Positions 33,053 to 42,566 are shown, counted from the first letter of the stretch. The stretch: DNA of 64,000 bases from Brevundimonas sp. M20 (GCF_006547065.1 NZ_CP041243.1:1255001-1319000); one strand, 5' to 3'. Numbers and translations: made by a program. Notes: generated by a model not told the origin, from the letters alone.

Positions 33053-34323
33053 GCCTGTACCGGCCGGATCGACGCACGGCGCTCGGCCTCATGGCCGGGG
33101 CGGCCGCGACCGGCCTGTCGGCCTGTGCCGGCAGCGGCGACGGCCGCACCCGGCTTCGCTTCTGGGCCATGGGCTCGGAGGCCACCAATGTCGGCCAGAT
33201 CCTGCCGGAGTTCGAGCGGCTGAACCCCGACATCAGGGTGGAGGTGCAGGCCCTGCCGTGGACCGCCGCCCACCAGAAGCTGCTGACCGCCTACGCCGGC
33301 GCCTCGCTGCCGGATGTCAGTCAGGTCGGCAACACCTGGGTGTCCGAGATGACAGCCATCGGCGCCATCAGCCCGATGCCGCCCGCCGCCGCGGACCTGC
33401 TGACCGACCAGTTTCCGGCGGTGCTCGACACCAACCGGATCAACGGCCGGGCCATGGCCACCCCGTGGTACGTCGACACTCGCCTGATCTTCTACCGCAC
33501 CGACCTGCTGCGTCAGGCGGGGTATGAGGCCATGCCGGGCGACTGGGCGAGCTGGAAACAGGCCATGCACGCGGTCAAGCGCGTGGTCGGGCCCGACAAA
33601 TACGCCGTCCTGCTGCCGCTCAACGAGTTCGAGCAACTGCTGACCTTCGGCCTGCAGGGCGACGCGCCCCTGCTGAAGGATCAGGACACGCGCGGCAACT
33701 TCTCCACCCCGTCCTTCATCGCCGCGCTGGAGTTCTACAAGAGCCTGTTCGACGAGGGGCTGGCCCCCGTCGCCTCGGCCGCCCAGATCTCCAACGTCTG
33801 GACCGAGTTCGAGCGCGGCTGGTTCAGCTTCTACTTCTCCGGTCCGTGGACCATCGGCGACTTCAAGGATCGCCTGTCGCCCGGCGTCCAGTGGATGACC
33901 GCGGGCGTGCCCGGCCCGACCGGCCCCGGCGCCTCGGCGCCCGGCGGGTCGTCGCTGGTCGTCTACAGCAGCTCGCGCCACCAGGAGGCGGCGTGGAAGC
34001 TGGTCCGCTACCTGTCCGAGCCGCGCGTGCAGGCGATCTTCAACGGCATCACCGGCAACCTGCCGGCGCGCGAAAGCGCATGGTCCGCCCCGACGGTGGC
34101 GAACAACCCCTACATCGCCGCGTTCAAGGGACAGCTTTCGCGCGCGAAGGCCGTACCCAAGGCGCCCGAGTGGGAGCGGATCGTGACCGAGATGCAGATC
34201 GTCGCCGAACGCATGGTGCGCGGTGAGTTCGCGCCCGCCGCCGCCGCCGCCGAGATCGACAAGCGTGTGGATCGCCTGCTGGAGAAGCGCCGCTGGATGA
34301 TCGAACAGGGGAGGGCGGAATGA
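33049..34323 (+). CDS. ABC sugar transporter substrate-binding lipoprotein
   Basis: A 424-residue family-1 extracellular binding protein. The N-terminus combines a twin-arginine-like motif (DRRTALGLMAG) with a lipobox ending at C26 (GLSACAGS). Binding-protein features are LRFWAMGSEATNVGQILPEF, YAGASLPDVSQVGNTWV and GKAMATPWYVDTRLIFYRTD-like segments (here NGRAMATPWYVDTRLI). Predicted to capture an oligosaccharide in the periplasm. It overlaps the GH144-like gene and the permease gene by four bases each (ATGA). Confidence 0.9.
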   Translation: MSLYRPDRRTALGLMAGAAATGLSACAGSGDGRTRLRFWAMGSEATNVGQILPEFERLNPDIRVEVQALPWTAAHQKLLTAYAGASLPDVSQVGNTWVSEMTAIGAISPMPPAAADLLTDQFPAVLDTNRINGRAMATPWYVDTRLIFYRTDLLRQAGYEAMPGDWASWKQAMHAVKRVVGPDKYAVLLPLNEFEQLLTFGLQGDAPLLKDQDTRGNFSTPSFIAALEFYKSLFDEGLAPVASAAQISNVWTEFERGWFSFYFSGPWTIGDFKDRLSPGVQWMTAGVPGPTGPGASAPGGSSLVVYSSSRHQEAAWKLVRYLSEPRVQAIFNGITGNLPARESAWSAPTVANNPYIAAFKGQLSRAKAVPKAPEWERIVTEMQIVAERMVRGEFAPAAAAAEIDKRVDRLLEKRRWMIEQGRAE

Positions 34324-35219
34324 CCCCTTCATCCCTTCGCAAGCGCGAGCGCGCCGCATGGGGCTTCGTCGCCCCGTCGCTGCTGGCCATCGGCGTCTTC
34401 TTCGCCATCCCGGTCTTCGCGGCCCTGCTGCTCAGCCTGACCGACTTCGACATCTATGCGCTGGCCGACATCGGCAACATGCGCTTCGTCGGCCTGCGGA
34501 ACTACGAGCGGCTGTTCTCCAACCCCCTGTTCTGGGGCGCGATGAAGAACACCGGCCTGTTCGCCGTCATCGGCGTGCCCCTGTCCATCGCCACCTCGCT
34601 GGCCGCCGCCGTCATCCTGAACGCCCGCGTCATCAAGTGGCGGCCGCTGTGGCGGGTGATGTTCTTCGCCCCCTTCGTCACCACCCTCGTCGCGACGGCG
34701 GTGCTGTGGAACTACATGCTCCACACCCGCTATGGCGTGATCAACTGGGCGCTGGGCGCGTTCGGCATTCCGCCGGTGGACTGGCTGGGCGACCCCTCGA
34801 GCTCCATCCCGGCCATCCTGATGTTCGTCGTTTGGAAGACCTTCGGCTACAACATGCTGATCTTCCTGGCCGTCCTTCAGACCGTGCCGGATGACCTGTA
34901 CGAGGCCGCCCGCATCGACGGCGCCGGTCCGCTCAAGCAGTTCCGCCATGTGACCCTTCCGGCTATCGCCCCGACCCTGCTGCTGGTCTCGATCATCGCC
35001 GTCGCCAGCTTCTTCCAGCTGTTCGCCGAGCCCTATGTGATGACGCAGGGCGGCCCGGCCCAGTCGACCGTGACGGTGCTCTACTTCATGTACGAAGAGG
35101 GCTTCAAATGGTGGAACCTCGGCTCCGCCAGCGCCGTCGCCTTCGTCCTGTTCGTCTGCATTCTGGCGGTCACGCTGGTGCAGCTGGCCGTGGCGAAGAA
35201 GGTGGGGGCCTACGAATGA
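34320..35219 (+). CDS. ABC sugar transporter permease, MalF type
   Basis: A 299-residue inner-membrane permease with six predicted helices, starting in the SBP stop codon. The ATPase-contact loop is EAARIDGAGPLKQFRHVTLP, the standard EAA motif. Segments such as GFVAPSLLAIGVFFAIPVFA and PTLLLVSIIAVASFFQLFAE are membrane-spanning. It pairs with the next permease. No ATP-binding subunit is encoded nearby, so the ATPase must be supplied in trans. Confidence 0.92.
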   Translation: MTPSSLRKRERAAWGFVAPSLLAIGVFFAIPVFAALLLSLTDFDIYALADIGNMRFVGLRNYERLFSNPLFWGAMKNTGLFAVIGVPLSIATSLAAAVILNARVIKWRPLWRVMFFAPFVTTLVATAVLWNYMLHTRYGVINWALGAFGIPPVDWLGDPSSSIPAILMFVVWKTFGYNMLIFLAVLQTVPDDLYEAARIDGAGPLKQFRHVTLPAIAPTLLLVSIIAVASFFQLFAEPYVMTQGGPAQSTVTVLYFMYEEGFKWWNLGSASAVAFVLFVCILAVTLVQLAVAKKVGAYE

Positions 35220-36031
35220 AGCTACGCTCGATCCTGCTGAACCTCGCCGTCGCCCTGATCGCGCTGGCGGTGATGTTCCCGCTGGTCTGGATGGTGTCGG
35301 TCAGCTTCATGTCGACCGGCGAGGCCGCCGCCTTCCCGCCGCCGCTGTGGCCGAAAAACTGGACGCTGGAACACTACCGCGACCTGTTCGTGACCCAGGG
35401 CATGGGCCGCTATCTGTGGAACAGCTTCGCGCTCGCCACCATGGCGACCGTGCTGGCGCTGGGCTTCACCGTCCCCGCCGGCTACGCCTTCGCCAAGCTG
35501 AAGTTCCGTGGCCGTGAGCGCCTGTTCCAGCTGCTGGTCGCCGCGCTGGTGGTGCCCGCCCAGATCGGCACCCTGCCTCTGTTCCTGATGCTGAAGTCCA
35601 TGGGGCTGGTGAACACCTGGGCCGGGGCCCTGGTGCCCTGGCTGGCCTCCATCTTCGGCCTGTTCCTCGTGCGCCAGTATGCGCTCAGCATCCCCGACGA
35701 AATGCTCGAGGCCGCGCGCGTGGACGGCGCCTCGGAGAGCCAGATCTTCCGCAAGGTGGTTCTGCCGACGATGCAGCCCATCGTCGTGACCCTGGCCCTG
35801 TTCGTCTTCCTGGGCAGCTGGAACGACTTCCTGTGGCCGCTGATCATCCTGACGGACCAGTCCAACTACACCCTGCCGGTGGCGCTGGCGGCCCTGTCGC
35901 GCGAGCATGTGCAGGACGCCGAGATGATGATGGCCGGCGCCGTCATCACCGTCGCCCCCGTGCTGGCCATCTTCCTTGCCCTGCAACGCTACTACATCCG
36001 CGGCATGCTCGCGGGCAGCGTGAAGGGCTAA
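35216..36031 (+). CDS. ABC sugar transporter permease, MalG type
   Basis: A 271-residue permease overlapping the previous gene by four bases. The EAA motif is EAARVDGASESQIFRKVVLP. The N-terminal helix is LNLAVALIALAVMFPLVWMV. The C-terminus LFVFLGSWNDFLWPLI and RYYIRGMLAGSVKG is typical of MalG-type subunits of carbohydrate uptake ABC systems. The chosen ATG lies within the upstream stop and gives the normal family length. Confidence 0.92.
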   Translation: MKLRSILLNLAVALIALAVMFPLVWMVSVSFMSTGEAAAFPPPLWPKNWTLEHYRDLFVTQGMGRYLWNSFALATMATVLALGFTVPAGYAFAKLKFRGRERLFQLLVAALVVPAQIGTLPLFLMLKSMGLVNTWAGALVPWLASIFGLFLVRQYALSIPDEMLEAARVDGASESQIFRKVVLPTMQPIVVTLALFVFLGSWNDFLWPLIILTDQSNYTLPVALAALSREHVQDAEMMMAGAVITVAPVLAIFLALQRYYIRGMLAGSVKG

Positions 36032-36045
36032 GGCGAGCGCGGTCA

Positions 36046-36201
36046 GTTCCTCACCCTTGGGGGAGGGGGATCGCGAAGCGGTGGAGGGGTCTGTCCGCTT
36101 CGCCGGTATTGTGGGTGATGGGCGACCGCGCTTCACCGGAGTTCGGGGCCGGAGCCCCTCCACCATCCTTCGGATGGTCCCCCTCCCTGAAGGGGAGGAA
36201 C
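36046..36201. repeat. REP/MITE-like inverted repeat inside the operon
   Basis: Two imperfect inverted arms of about 45 bases (36046-36092 and 36154-36201) face each other across a 60-base centre. The left arm reads GTTCCTCaCCCTTgggggaggggga..., and the reverse complement of the right arm reads GTTCCTCcCCTTcagggaggggga.... Both contain GGTGGAGGGG. The outermost bases GTTCC are shared termini. A smaller related hairpin lies at 50673-50699. It looks like a dispersed palindromic element inserted between the second permease and the glycosidase. Confidence 0.7.
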
Positions 36202-36215
36202 GATGGAGTTGAGTT

Positions 36216-39200
36216 ATGCGCACCTTCCTGCTGGCCACCACCGCCGCCCTCGCTCTGGCGACGGCCGCTCACGCCCAGATCCACAACGGGGCCGCACGTC
36301 CCCTCGATGCCTTCGAGACCTTGACCCCGTGGACCGCCGACGCCTCCACCGACGTCTCGTCCGCCGTGTCCGAAGTCCCCGGCCATGACGGCAAGGCGAT
36401 GCGGCTGAGCTACGACTTCAACGGCCGTTCGGGCTACGCCTTCGCCGCTCGCGCCCTCGATCTGCGCGTGCCCGACAACTACGAGATCAGCTTCTGGGCG
36501 CGCGGCGAGATGCTGCCCAATACGCTGGAGATCAAGTTCACCGACGCCTCGGGCGAGAACGTCCACTGGCGCCAGATCCAGCGCTTCGAGGCGCAGGGTG
36601 AGTGGACCCGCTACGTCATCAAGAAGCGCCAGATCATCTGGGCGTGGGGGCCGGAGCCGGACCGCACCTTCCGCGGCGCCGCCCGCATCGAGTTCGTGGT
36701 CACGGCGGGGCAGGGCGGTCGCGGCTGGCTGGAGATCGACCAGCTGGAGCTGCGCGAACTGCCGCCGGAGCCGAGCGTGCCGCCGCGTCCGGTGGCGAGC
36801 GCCTCCAGCGAGGACGAGCTGAATGTCGCCGCCCGCGCGGTGGACGATGATCCTTTGACCTTCTGGAAGACCTCCGCGGGCGGTGAGCAGAGCCTGACGC
36901 TGGACCTCGGCTATGAGCGCGAGTTCGGCGGCCTGACCCTGCGCTGGGCGGACCGCATGGCGGCGTCCGCCTATCGCCTGATGGCCTCGTCCGACGGGCG
37001 CGACTGGCGCGAGCTGGCTTCGGTCACCGACGGCAACGGCGGGACCGACTGGCTGCGTACACCCGAGGCCTCGGCCCGCTGGCTGCGTCTCGATCTGCTG
37101 ACGCCCCGCGATGAGAGCGGCGTCGTCGGTCAGGCGGGCGCGGGCCAGCGGCTGGGGCAGTCGGCGGCCAACGCCTACGCCCTGACCGGCCTCGAGATCG
37201 AGCCCCTGTCCTTCGGCGAGAGCCAGACCAGCTTCATGATGGCGGTGGCGAGCGAGAGCCGTCGCGGCCTCTATCCGCGCGGCTTCCATGGCGAGCAGCC
37301 CTACTGGACCCTCGTCGGCGTCGACGGCGGCGGCGAGAGCGGGCTGATCGGCGAGGACGGCGCCATCGAACTGCGACGCGGCGGCCAGACCGTCGAGCCG
37401 TTCATCCTTGAGAACGGGCGGCTGATCACCTGGGCCGACGTCAACATCAGCCAGTCCCAGGCGGACGGCGACCTGCCGATCCCCTCGGTGCTGTGGACCG
37501 GCGACGGCTGGACGTTGAAGACCACGGCCTTCACCGAGGGCGGGCGGCGTCCGCCTTCCCTCTATGGCCGCTATGACCTGAGCAACACTTCGGACCGTCC
37601 CCGGACGTTGACGCTGGCGCTCGCCGCGCGCCCGTTCCAGGTCAACGGCCCGCGCCAGTTCCTGACCACGCCCGGCGGCGTGGCTCCCATCGAGGGCATG
37701 ACCTGGCAGGAGCACGGCGTCCTACCGCTCCAGGGCGGGGCGTCCGTCCGGCCCATTGTGACGCCCGACCGCTACGTCGCCTCCACCTTCGCCGCTGGAT
37801 CTGACCCGCAAAGCCTGCTGGCGTCCGGCCGGACCAGTGGTCGCACGGTCGTCGATCCGACCGGTCTGGCCTCGAGCGCCTTCGTCTATGAGGTGACGCT
37901 CGCGCCCGGCGAAACGCGGACCTTCGGCTTCATGTCGCCGCTCACTCGGGACCATCTGTATTTCTATGACACCCGGGACGCGGACGATCCCGCCGCCTTC
38001 TTCACCGCGCGTCAGGCCGAAACCGCCGCGGGATGGCGCGAGAAGCTCGACCGCTTCGACGTCACCCTGCCGCCCGAGGCGGGCCCGGTCGAGGCGGTGA
38101 TGAAGTCTTCGCTCGCCCATATGCTGATGTCGCGTCAGGGGCCGATCCTGCAGCCGGGCACGCGCAGCTATAACCGCAGCTGGATTCGCGACGGGGCCAT
38201 GATGGCCGAGGGGCTGAACCGGCTGGGTCACGCCGACCTGTCCGCCGACTATCTGCGCTGGTTCGCTCCCTACGTCTTCGACAACGGCAAGGTGCCCTGC
38301 TGCGTCGACAGCCGCGGCGCCGATCCGGTGCCCGAGAACGACAGCCACGGCGAGTTCGTCTTCCTCGCCGCCGAGACCTATCGCTACACCGGCGATCTGG
38401 AGCTGCTGCGCGCGACCTGGCCGCAGGTGCAGGGCGCCATTCGATACATGGACGAGCTGCGCGCCTCGACCCGAACCGCCGAGTATCAGGCAGCGGACAA
38501 GCGCCACCTGTTCGGCCTGCTGCCCCCGACGATCAGCCACGAGGGCTACTCGGACCGTCCGGCCTACAGCTATTGGGACGACTTCTGGGGCCTGCGCGGC
38601 TATGCCGACGCCGTCTTCATCGCCGAGACGCTGGGCGACGCCGAGGCCGCCGCCCGCTTCCGCGCCGCCGAGGCCCAGTTCAAGGCCGACATCATCGCCT
38701 CGATCACCGCTACGGCTCGCGTCCACGGCATCGACTGGATCGCCGGCGCCGCCGACCGGGGCGATTTCGACGCCACCTCGACCACCATCGGCCTGTCGCC
38801 CGGCGGCCTGATCGACGACCTGCCGCCCGAGCTGCTGCAAGGCACGTTCGACAAGTGGTGGGACAACTTCACCGCCCGGCAGGAGAACCGTCAGGCGTGG
38901 AAGGACTACACCCCCTACGAACTGCGGAACGTCGGGGCCATGGTTCGACTGGGGCGGCGCGAGGAGGCGATCCGGGCGCTGGACTTCTACTTCGCCGACA
39001 TCCGCCCCCGCGCCTGGAACGGCTGGGCCGAGGTCGTGGGCCGCGAGGAACGCGAGCCGCGCTTCATCGGCGACATGCCCCATGCGTGGATCAGCTCGGA
39101 CTACATCCGCTCGGTCATGGACATGCTGGTCTATGAGCGGGACCGTGACCACGCGCTGGTGCTGGCGGCGGGCGTTCCGACCCGCTGGCTGGCCGGGGAG

Positions 39201-39440
39201 GGCGTCGGCATCCGCGCCGTCCGCACGGCTTACGGCCCGCTGACCTACAGCCTCCGCGCAGACCGCCGAGGCTATCTCCTGACGCTGGAGCCCGGCGCCA
39301 CGCCCCCCGGCGGCTTCGTCCTCCAGTGGCCCGCCGGCGAAACCCCGCCCGCGACCGTCCGCATCGACGGCCGCGCGGCGAGCTTCACCGACGGCGAACT
39401 GGCGATCCCGGCGGGCGCGCGACGGGTGGAGATGCGGTGA
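36216..39440 (+). CDS. Large exported glycosidase with CBM/discoidin N-terminus and (alpha/alpha)6 barrel
   Basis: A 1074-residue exported protein. A signal peptide (MRTFLLATTAALALATAAHA) leads to a beta-sandwich at about 30-190 (DNYEISFWARGEMLPNTLEI) and a discoidin/F5-8C-like domain at about 190-340 (VASASSEDELNVAARAVDDD, WKTSAGGEQSLTLDLGYERE). A beta-rich linker domain and a C-terminal six-hairpin glycosidase barrel from about 610 follow (TRSYNRSWIRDGAMMAEGLN, WNGWAEVVGREEREPRFIGD, DMPHAWISSDYIRSVMDML). No GH family number can be assigned by eye; GH15/63-like fold is likely. It probably finishes degradation of the glucan handled by the operon. Confidence 0.8.
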   Translation: MRTFLLATTAALALATAAHAQIHNGAARPLDAFETLTPWTADASTDVSSAVSEVPGHDGKAMRLSYDFNGRSGYAFAARALDLRVPDNYEISFWARGEMLPNTLEIKFTDASGENVHWRQIQRFEAQGEWTRYVIKKRQIIWAWGPEPDRTFRGAARIEFVVTAGQGGRGWLEIDQLELRELPPEPSVPPRPVASASSEDELNVAARAVDDDPLTFWKTSAGGEQSLTLDLGYEREFGGLTLRWADRMAASAYRLMASSDGRDWRELASVTDGNGGTDWLRTPEASARWLRLDLLTPRDESGVVGQAGAGQRLGQSAANAYALTGLEIEPLSFGESQTSFMMAVASESRRGLYPRGFHGEQPYWTLVGVDGGGESGLIGEDGAIELRRGGQTVEPFILENGRLITWADVNISQSQADGDLPIPSVLWTGDGWTLKTTAFTEGGRRPPSLYGRYDLSNTSDRPRTLTLALAARPFQVNGPRQFLTTPGGVAPIEGMTWQEHGVLPLQGGASVRPIVTPDRYVASTFAAGSDPQSLLASGRTSGRTVVDPTGLASSAFVYEVTLAPGETRTFGFMSPLTRDHLYFYDTRDADDPAAFFTARQAETAAGWREKLDRFDVTLPPEAGPVEAVMKSSLAHMLMSRQGPILQPGTRSYNRSWIRDGAMMAEGLNRLGHADLSADYLRWFAPYVFDNGKVPCCVDSRGADPVPENDSHGEFVFLAAETYRYTGDLELLRATWPQVQGAIRYMDELRASTRTAEYQAADKRHLFGLLPPTISHEGYSDRPAYSYWDDFWGLRGYADAVFIAETLGDAEAAARFRAAEAQFKADIIASITATARVHGIDWIAGAADRGDFDATSTTIGLSPGGLIDDLPPELLQGTFDKWWDNFTARQENRQAWKDYTPYELRNVGAMVRLGRREEAIRALDFYFADIRPRAWNGWAEVVGREEREPRFIGDMPHAWISSDYIRSVMDMLVYERDRDHALVLAAGVPTRWLAGEGVGIRAVRTAYGPLTYSLRADRRGYLLTLEPGATPPGGFVLQWPAGETPPATVRIDGRAASFTDGELAIPAGARRVEMR

Positions 39441-39443
39441 GGC

Positions 39444-40523
39444 CTAGCGGCTTTTCAGGCTTTCCAGCAGCCAGTAGTTTCGGCTGGTCTGATTTCTCGA
39501 CAGCGCGATCGGACCCGAGAACGACGCCTTTAATGTCGCGCCGGCGGGGCGGAACACATAGGTTCCGGCCATGAAGCCGTCCCCGACCTGCTCGACAATC
39601 CTGCCATCGGGCAGGGTTTCAATGCCGCCCAGGGGCGGCTGCGCCCCGGTGGGGTCAACAGCCCGGTTGATGTCCACCATCGCGTAGCGGGCGATCAGGC
39701 CGTGGGCGTTGGCGATTTCGGCGCGCAGCATCGCGCCATCGTTCTGAAGCCACTGTTCTGAAACAAGGATGCTCTTTTCAGCGCGGGTCAGGAAGTCGTC
39801 GCGGGCGTCGCGGATATCCCGGATGTAATCGACCCCGGCAGTGGTGCCGCTGGTCGGAATGGCCCCGGTCGCCCGGCTGGCGCGGCGGGTAATGGCGGCG
39901 ACCAGAGAGGCTCGGACCTCCGGGGTCAATTCCGGCGCCTGAAGCTCGGCGGAGTAGTAGGTGAAGAGGTTCTTGTAGACCTGGACGCCCGCCGCGTCGC
40001 GGTAGGTGACTTCCGACATGATCCGGATACCGTTGGAGTAGTCCGACATATTGTAGATCGTGATGATCTCGATCGTGTCGTTCAGTCCTTCGGGGTGGGT
40101 GACCTTCTGAACCCTTGAGACGTCCGAGACCGTAATCGATCCATCCATCGGGCGGCCGGACAGATCACGGAAGGTCTGTTCCATCGCCCGGTTCAGCGTT
40201 TCGGCGGTGAAGATCGTCTCAAGCTCATCGGCGTTCTGAACAGCCCGTCGATGGGTGTCGGCTTCCATCATGGCGATTACGCCACCCACCAGAAGGCCGG
40301 CTCCAAGCCCGCTGAGCCCCTGAGACATCTGGCCTGCCGCGCCCGACATGCTGTTGTTTGACGAAGGCCACGTAGGGGACAGACCGAAGTTGTTGTCCGT
40401 GACCGCGACCGGCGTGGCGCCCATCTGCATGATCTGCTCCGCCGTCATATGGCGGGTGAAGGTGGCGTCGGACGCGCACGCGCCGAGGCTCAGCGCGGCG
40501 AGCACGCAAGCGATCTTCTTCAT
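39444..40523 (-). CDS. Lipoprotein of unknown function
   Basis: A 359-residue lipoprotein. The signal peptide MKKIACVLAALSLGACASD has the lipid-modified cysteine C16. The ATG at 40523 was chosen for this signal and for the GGGGGATTCCTG ribosome-binding context. The mature protein has a glycine-rich hydrophobic stretch near residue 75 (GLSGLGAGLLVGGVIAMMEA) that may insert in a membrane, and a helical C-terminal half. No recognised family. It lies downstream of dnaB on the same strand and converges with the glycosidase. Confidence 0.7.
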   Translation of the reverse strand: MKKIACVLAALSLGACASDATFTRHMTAEQIMQMGATPVAVTDNNFGLSPTWPSSNNSMSGAAGQMSQGLSGLGAGLLVGGVIAMMEADTHRRAVQNADELETIFTAETLNRAMEQTFRDLSGRPMDGSITVSDVSRVQKVTHPEGLNDTIEIITIYNMSDYSNGIRIMSEVTYRDAAGVQVYKNLFTYYSAELQAPELTPEVRASLVAAITRRASRATGAIPTSGTTAGVDYIRDIRDARDDFLTRAEKSILVSEQWLQNDGAMLRAEIANAHGLIARYAMVDINRAVDPTGAQPPLGGIETLPDGRIVEQVGDGFMAGTYVFRPAGATLKASFSGPIALSRNQTSRNYWLLESLKSR

Positions 40524-40586
40524 CAGGAATCCCCCGTTACAGAGGAAACCTATGGCTGAGCTTCGCCGCGCCTTCAATGGCGCCGA

Positions 40587-42077
40587 TCAGTCCCCGTAGT
40601 CGCTGTTGTACCCGCCCTGCCCATGCGCGAGGTTGCCGAAGCGGGTGGTGTTGGCGTCGAACGCCAGTTTCACGATGCCGATGGGGCCGTGACGCTGCTT
40701 GCCGATGACGACTTCGGCCTGATGCTCCAGCCGGTCCATCTCCTGCTGCCAATTCAGGTGTTCCTCGGTGCCTTCCTTGGGCTCGGCGCGGCCCAGGTAG
40801 TAGCTCTCGCGGTACACGAACATCACGCAGTCGGCGTCCTGCTCGATCGAGCCCGATTCACGAAGGTCGGACAGCTGGGGCCGCTTGTCCTCGCGCTGCT
40901 CGACCTGACGCGACAGCTGCGACAGGGCGATGATCGGCACCGACAGTTCCTTGGCCAGCGCCTTCAGGCCGCCGGTGATCTCGGACACTTCCTGCACGCG
41001 GTTCTTCTGGCTGTTCTCGCCGGTGGTCACGAGCTGAAGGTAGTCGACGATGATCAGGTCGAGCCCGTGCTCCATCCGCTTCAGGCGGCGCGCGCGCGCG
41101 GCCAGCTTGGAGATCGACAGACCGCCGGTGGCGTCGATGTAGAGGGGGCTTTCGCCGATCTCGACCGCCGCGTCGCGGATCTTGCCGAAGTCCGAGGCGT
41201 CGATCTCGCCCTTGCGCAGCTTGTCCGACGACACGCCCGAGGCGTCGGCCAGCATACGCATGGCCAGTTGTTCGGCGCTCATTTCCAGCGAGTAGAAGGC
41301 GACCACCCCGCCCGAGACCGTCTTGCGGCCCTCCGGCGTCGGCTCCCAGCGATAGCTGCGCGCCACGTTGAACGCGATGTTGGTGGCCAGCGCCGTCTTG
41401 CCCATCGACGGACGGCCCGCGAGGATCAGAAGGTCGGAGGGGTGCAGGCCGCCCAGCTTCTGGTCCAGATCGTCCAGCTGGGTCGCCAGACCGGCCAGTT
41501 TGCCGTCGCGCTGATAGGCCTCCGCCGCCATCTGCACGGCGCCCGACAGGGCGTGGGAGAAGCTGACGAAGCCCGACGACGGCTTGCCCGTCTCGGCCAG
41601 CGAATACAGGGTCTGTTCGGCCTGTTCGATCTGGTCCTCGGCCGGACGCTCGGGGTCGGGGGCGTCCCTGATGATCTCGCCGCCGATGCGGATCAGGTCG
41701 CGGCGCAGGGCCAGATCATAGACCACGCGGGCATAGTCGGGCGCATTGGCGGCGGGCGGGGCGCGGTCGACCAGATCGGCCAGATAGCGCAGACCGCCGA
41801 ATTCCTGGAACGCCGGGTCCTGCTTGAACCGCTCCATCAGGATGGTCGGCTCGGCCAGCAGGCCCTGCCGGATGTGATCCTCGATCGCGTCGTACAGGCG
41901 CTGGTGGAAGGGTTCGTAGAAATGGGCGCCGCGCAGGCGGTCGCTCAGCCGCTCAAACACCGCATTGTCGAACATCAGCGAGCCGAGCAGCGCCTGCTCG
42001 GCCTCGAGGTTGTGCGGCAGGGACGCGACCGAAGGCGTGTCGTTGAAGGCGGAGGGAGCGAAGGCGTTCATGGTCAT
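40587..42077 (-). CDS. dnaB: Replicative DNA helicase DnaB
   Basis: A 496-residue hexameric 5'-3' helicase of the replisome. The N-terminal DnaB domain (PHNLEAEQALLGSLMFDNAV) is followed by the RecA-like core with Walker A LAGRPSMGKTALATNIA, Walker B LIIVDYLQL and the motif SQLSRQVEQREDKRPQLSDLRESGSIEQD cut here only for description at positions 395-425. Length fits the family. Start ATG at 42077, with an alternative ATG two codons later. In many alphaproteobacteria dnaB follows rpsF-rpsR-rplI; here it is separated from rplI by 4.4 kb. Confidence 0.97.
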   Translation of the reverse strand: MTMNAFAPSAFNDTPSVASLPHNLEAEQALLGSLMFDNAVFERLSDRLRGAHFYEPFHQRLYDAIEDHIRQGLLAEPTILMERFKQDPAFQEFGGLRYLADLVDRAPPAANAPDYARVVYDLALRRDLIRIGGEIIRDAPDPERPAEDQIEQAEQTLYSLAETGKPSSGFVSFSHALSGAVQMAAEAYQRDGKLAGLATQLDDLDQKLGGLHPSDLLILAGRPSMGKTALATNIAFNVARSYRWEPTPEGRKTVSGGVVAFYSLEMSAEQLAMRMLADASGVSSDKLRKGEIDASDFGKIRDAAVEIGESPLYIDATGGLSISKLAARARRLKRMEHGLDLIIVDYLQLVTTGENSQKNRVQEVSEITGGLKALAKELSVPIIALSQLSRQVEQREDKRPQLSDLRESGSIEQDADCVMFVYRESYYLGRAEPKEGTEEHLNWQQEMDRLEHQAEVVIGKQRHGPIGIVKLAFDANTTRFGNLAHGQGGYNSDYGD

Positions 42078-42188
42078 GATGTCATGCCCTTACACGCGGC
42101 CTGCGTCATTGTTGGTCGTATCGGTTGCCGGGGACAATTCGCCGGGGCTGTGGGCAGTCCCGAATTCCGCAAACGGATCAGTTAACGA

Positions 42189-42566
42189 TCACGCGCCGCA
42201 GGGCCAGCGCTCGATCATCCACTCACGGATCGCCTGCTGAACCGTCATGTCGCGGCGGGCCTGCGGCAGGGCGCGGAAGCGGGCCAGCAGGCCCTCCGGC
42301 GTGATGCCGGTGCCGCGCGACGGAATGCAGTAGGCTGGCCGACGCCCGGCCCTCTGGTCGGCGAACTGGGCGTTGCGAACCGCGTGCACCGAGGTCGAGA
42401 CCTCGTTGATCAGGCGGCGGCCGTCCGGGCGCAGGGCCGCGGTGGCGTTCTGCGGCAGGCGGTCGGCGATGGACAGGAACTCGCGCACCGTCATGGCCTC
42501 GGCGGCGGTGAAGGCGGCAAGCGAAAGGAACAGGGCGAGCCCGAGGGCCGACGCGAAACGAAGCAT
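42189..42566 (-). CDS. Small exported protein, possibly Rap1a-like
   Basis: A 125-residue protein with a signal peptide (MLRFASALGLALFLSLAAFT, cleavage after AEA). The mature part has AYCIPSRG and a C-terminal WMIERWPCGA, giving a cysteine pair. This spacing plus the preceding helix resembles Rap1a/Tai-type small periplasmic proteins. The similarity is weak and no effector gene is adjacent, so an immunity role is not claimed. It precedes dnaB on the same strand. Confidence 0.6.
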   Translation of the reverse strand: MLRFASALGLALFLSLAAFTAAEAMTVREFLSIADRLPQNATAALRPDGRRLINEVSTSVHAVRNAQFADQRAGRRPAYCIPSRGTGITPEGLLARFRALPQARRDMTVQQAIREWMIERWPCGA

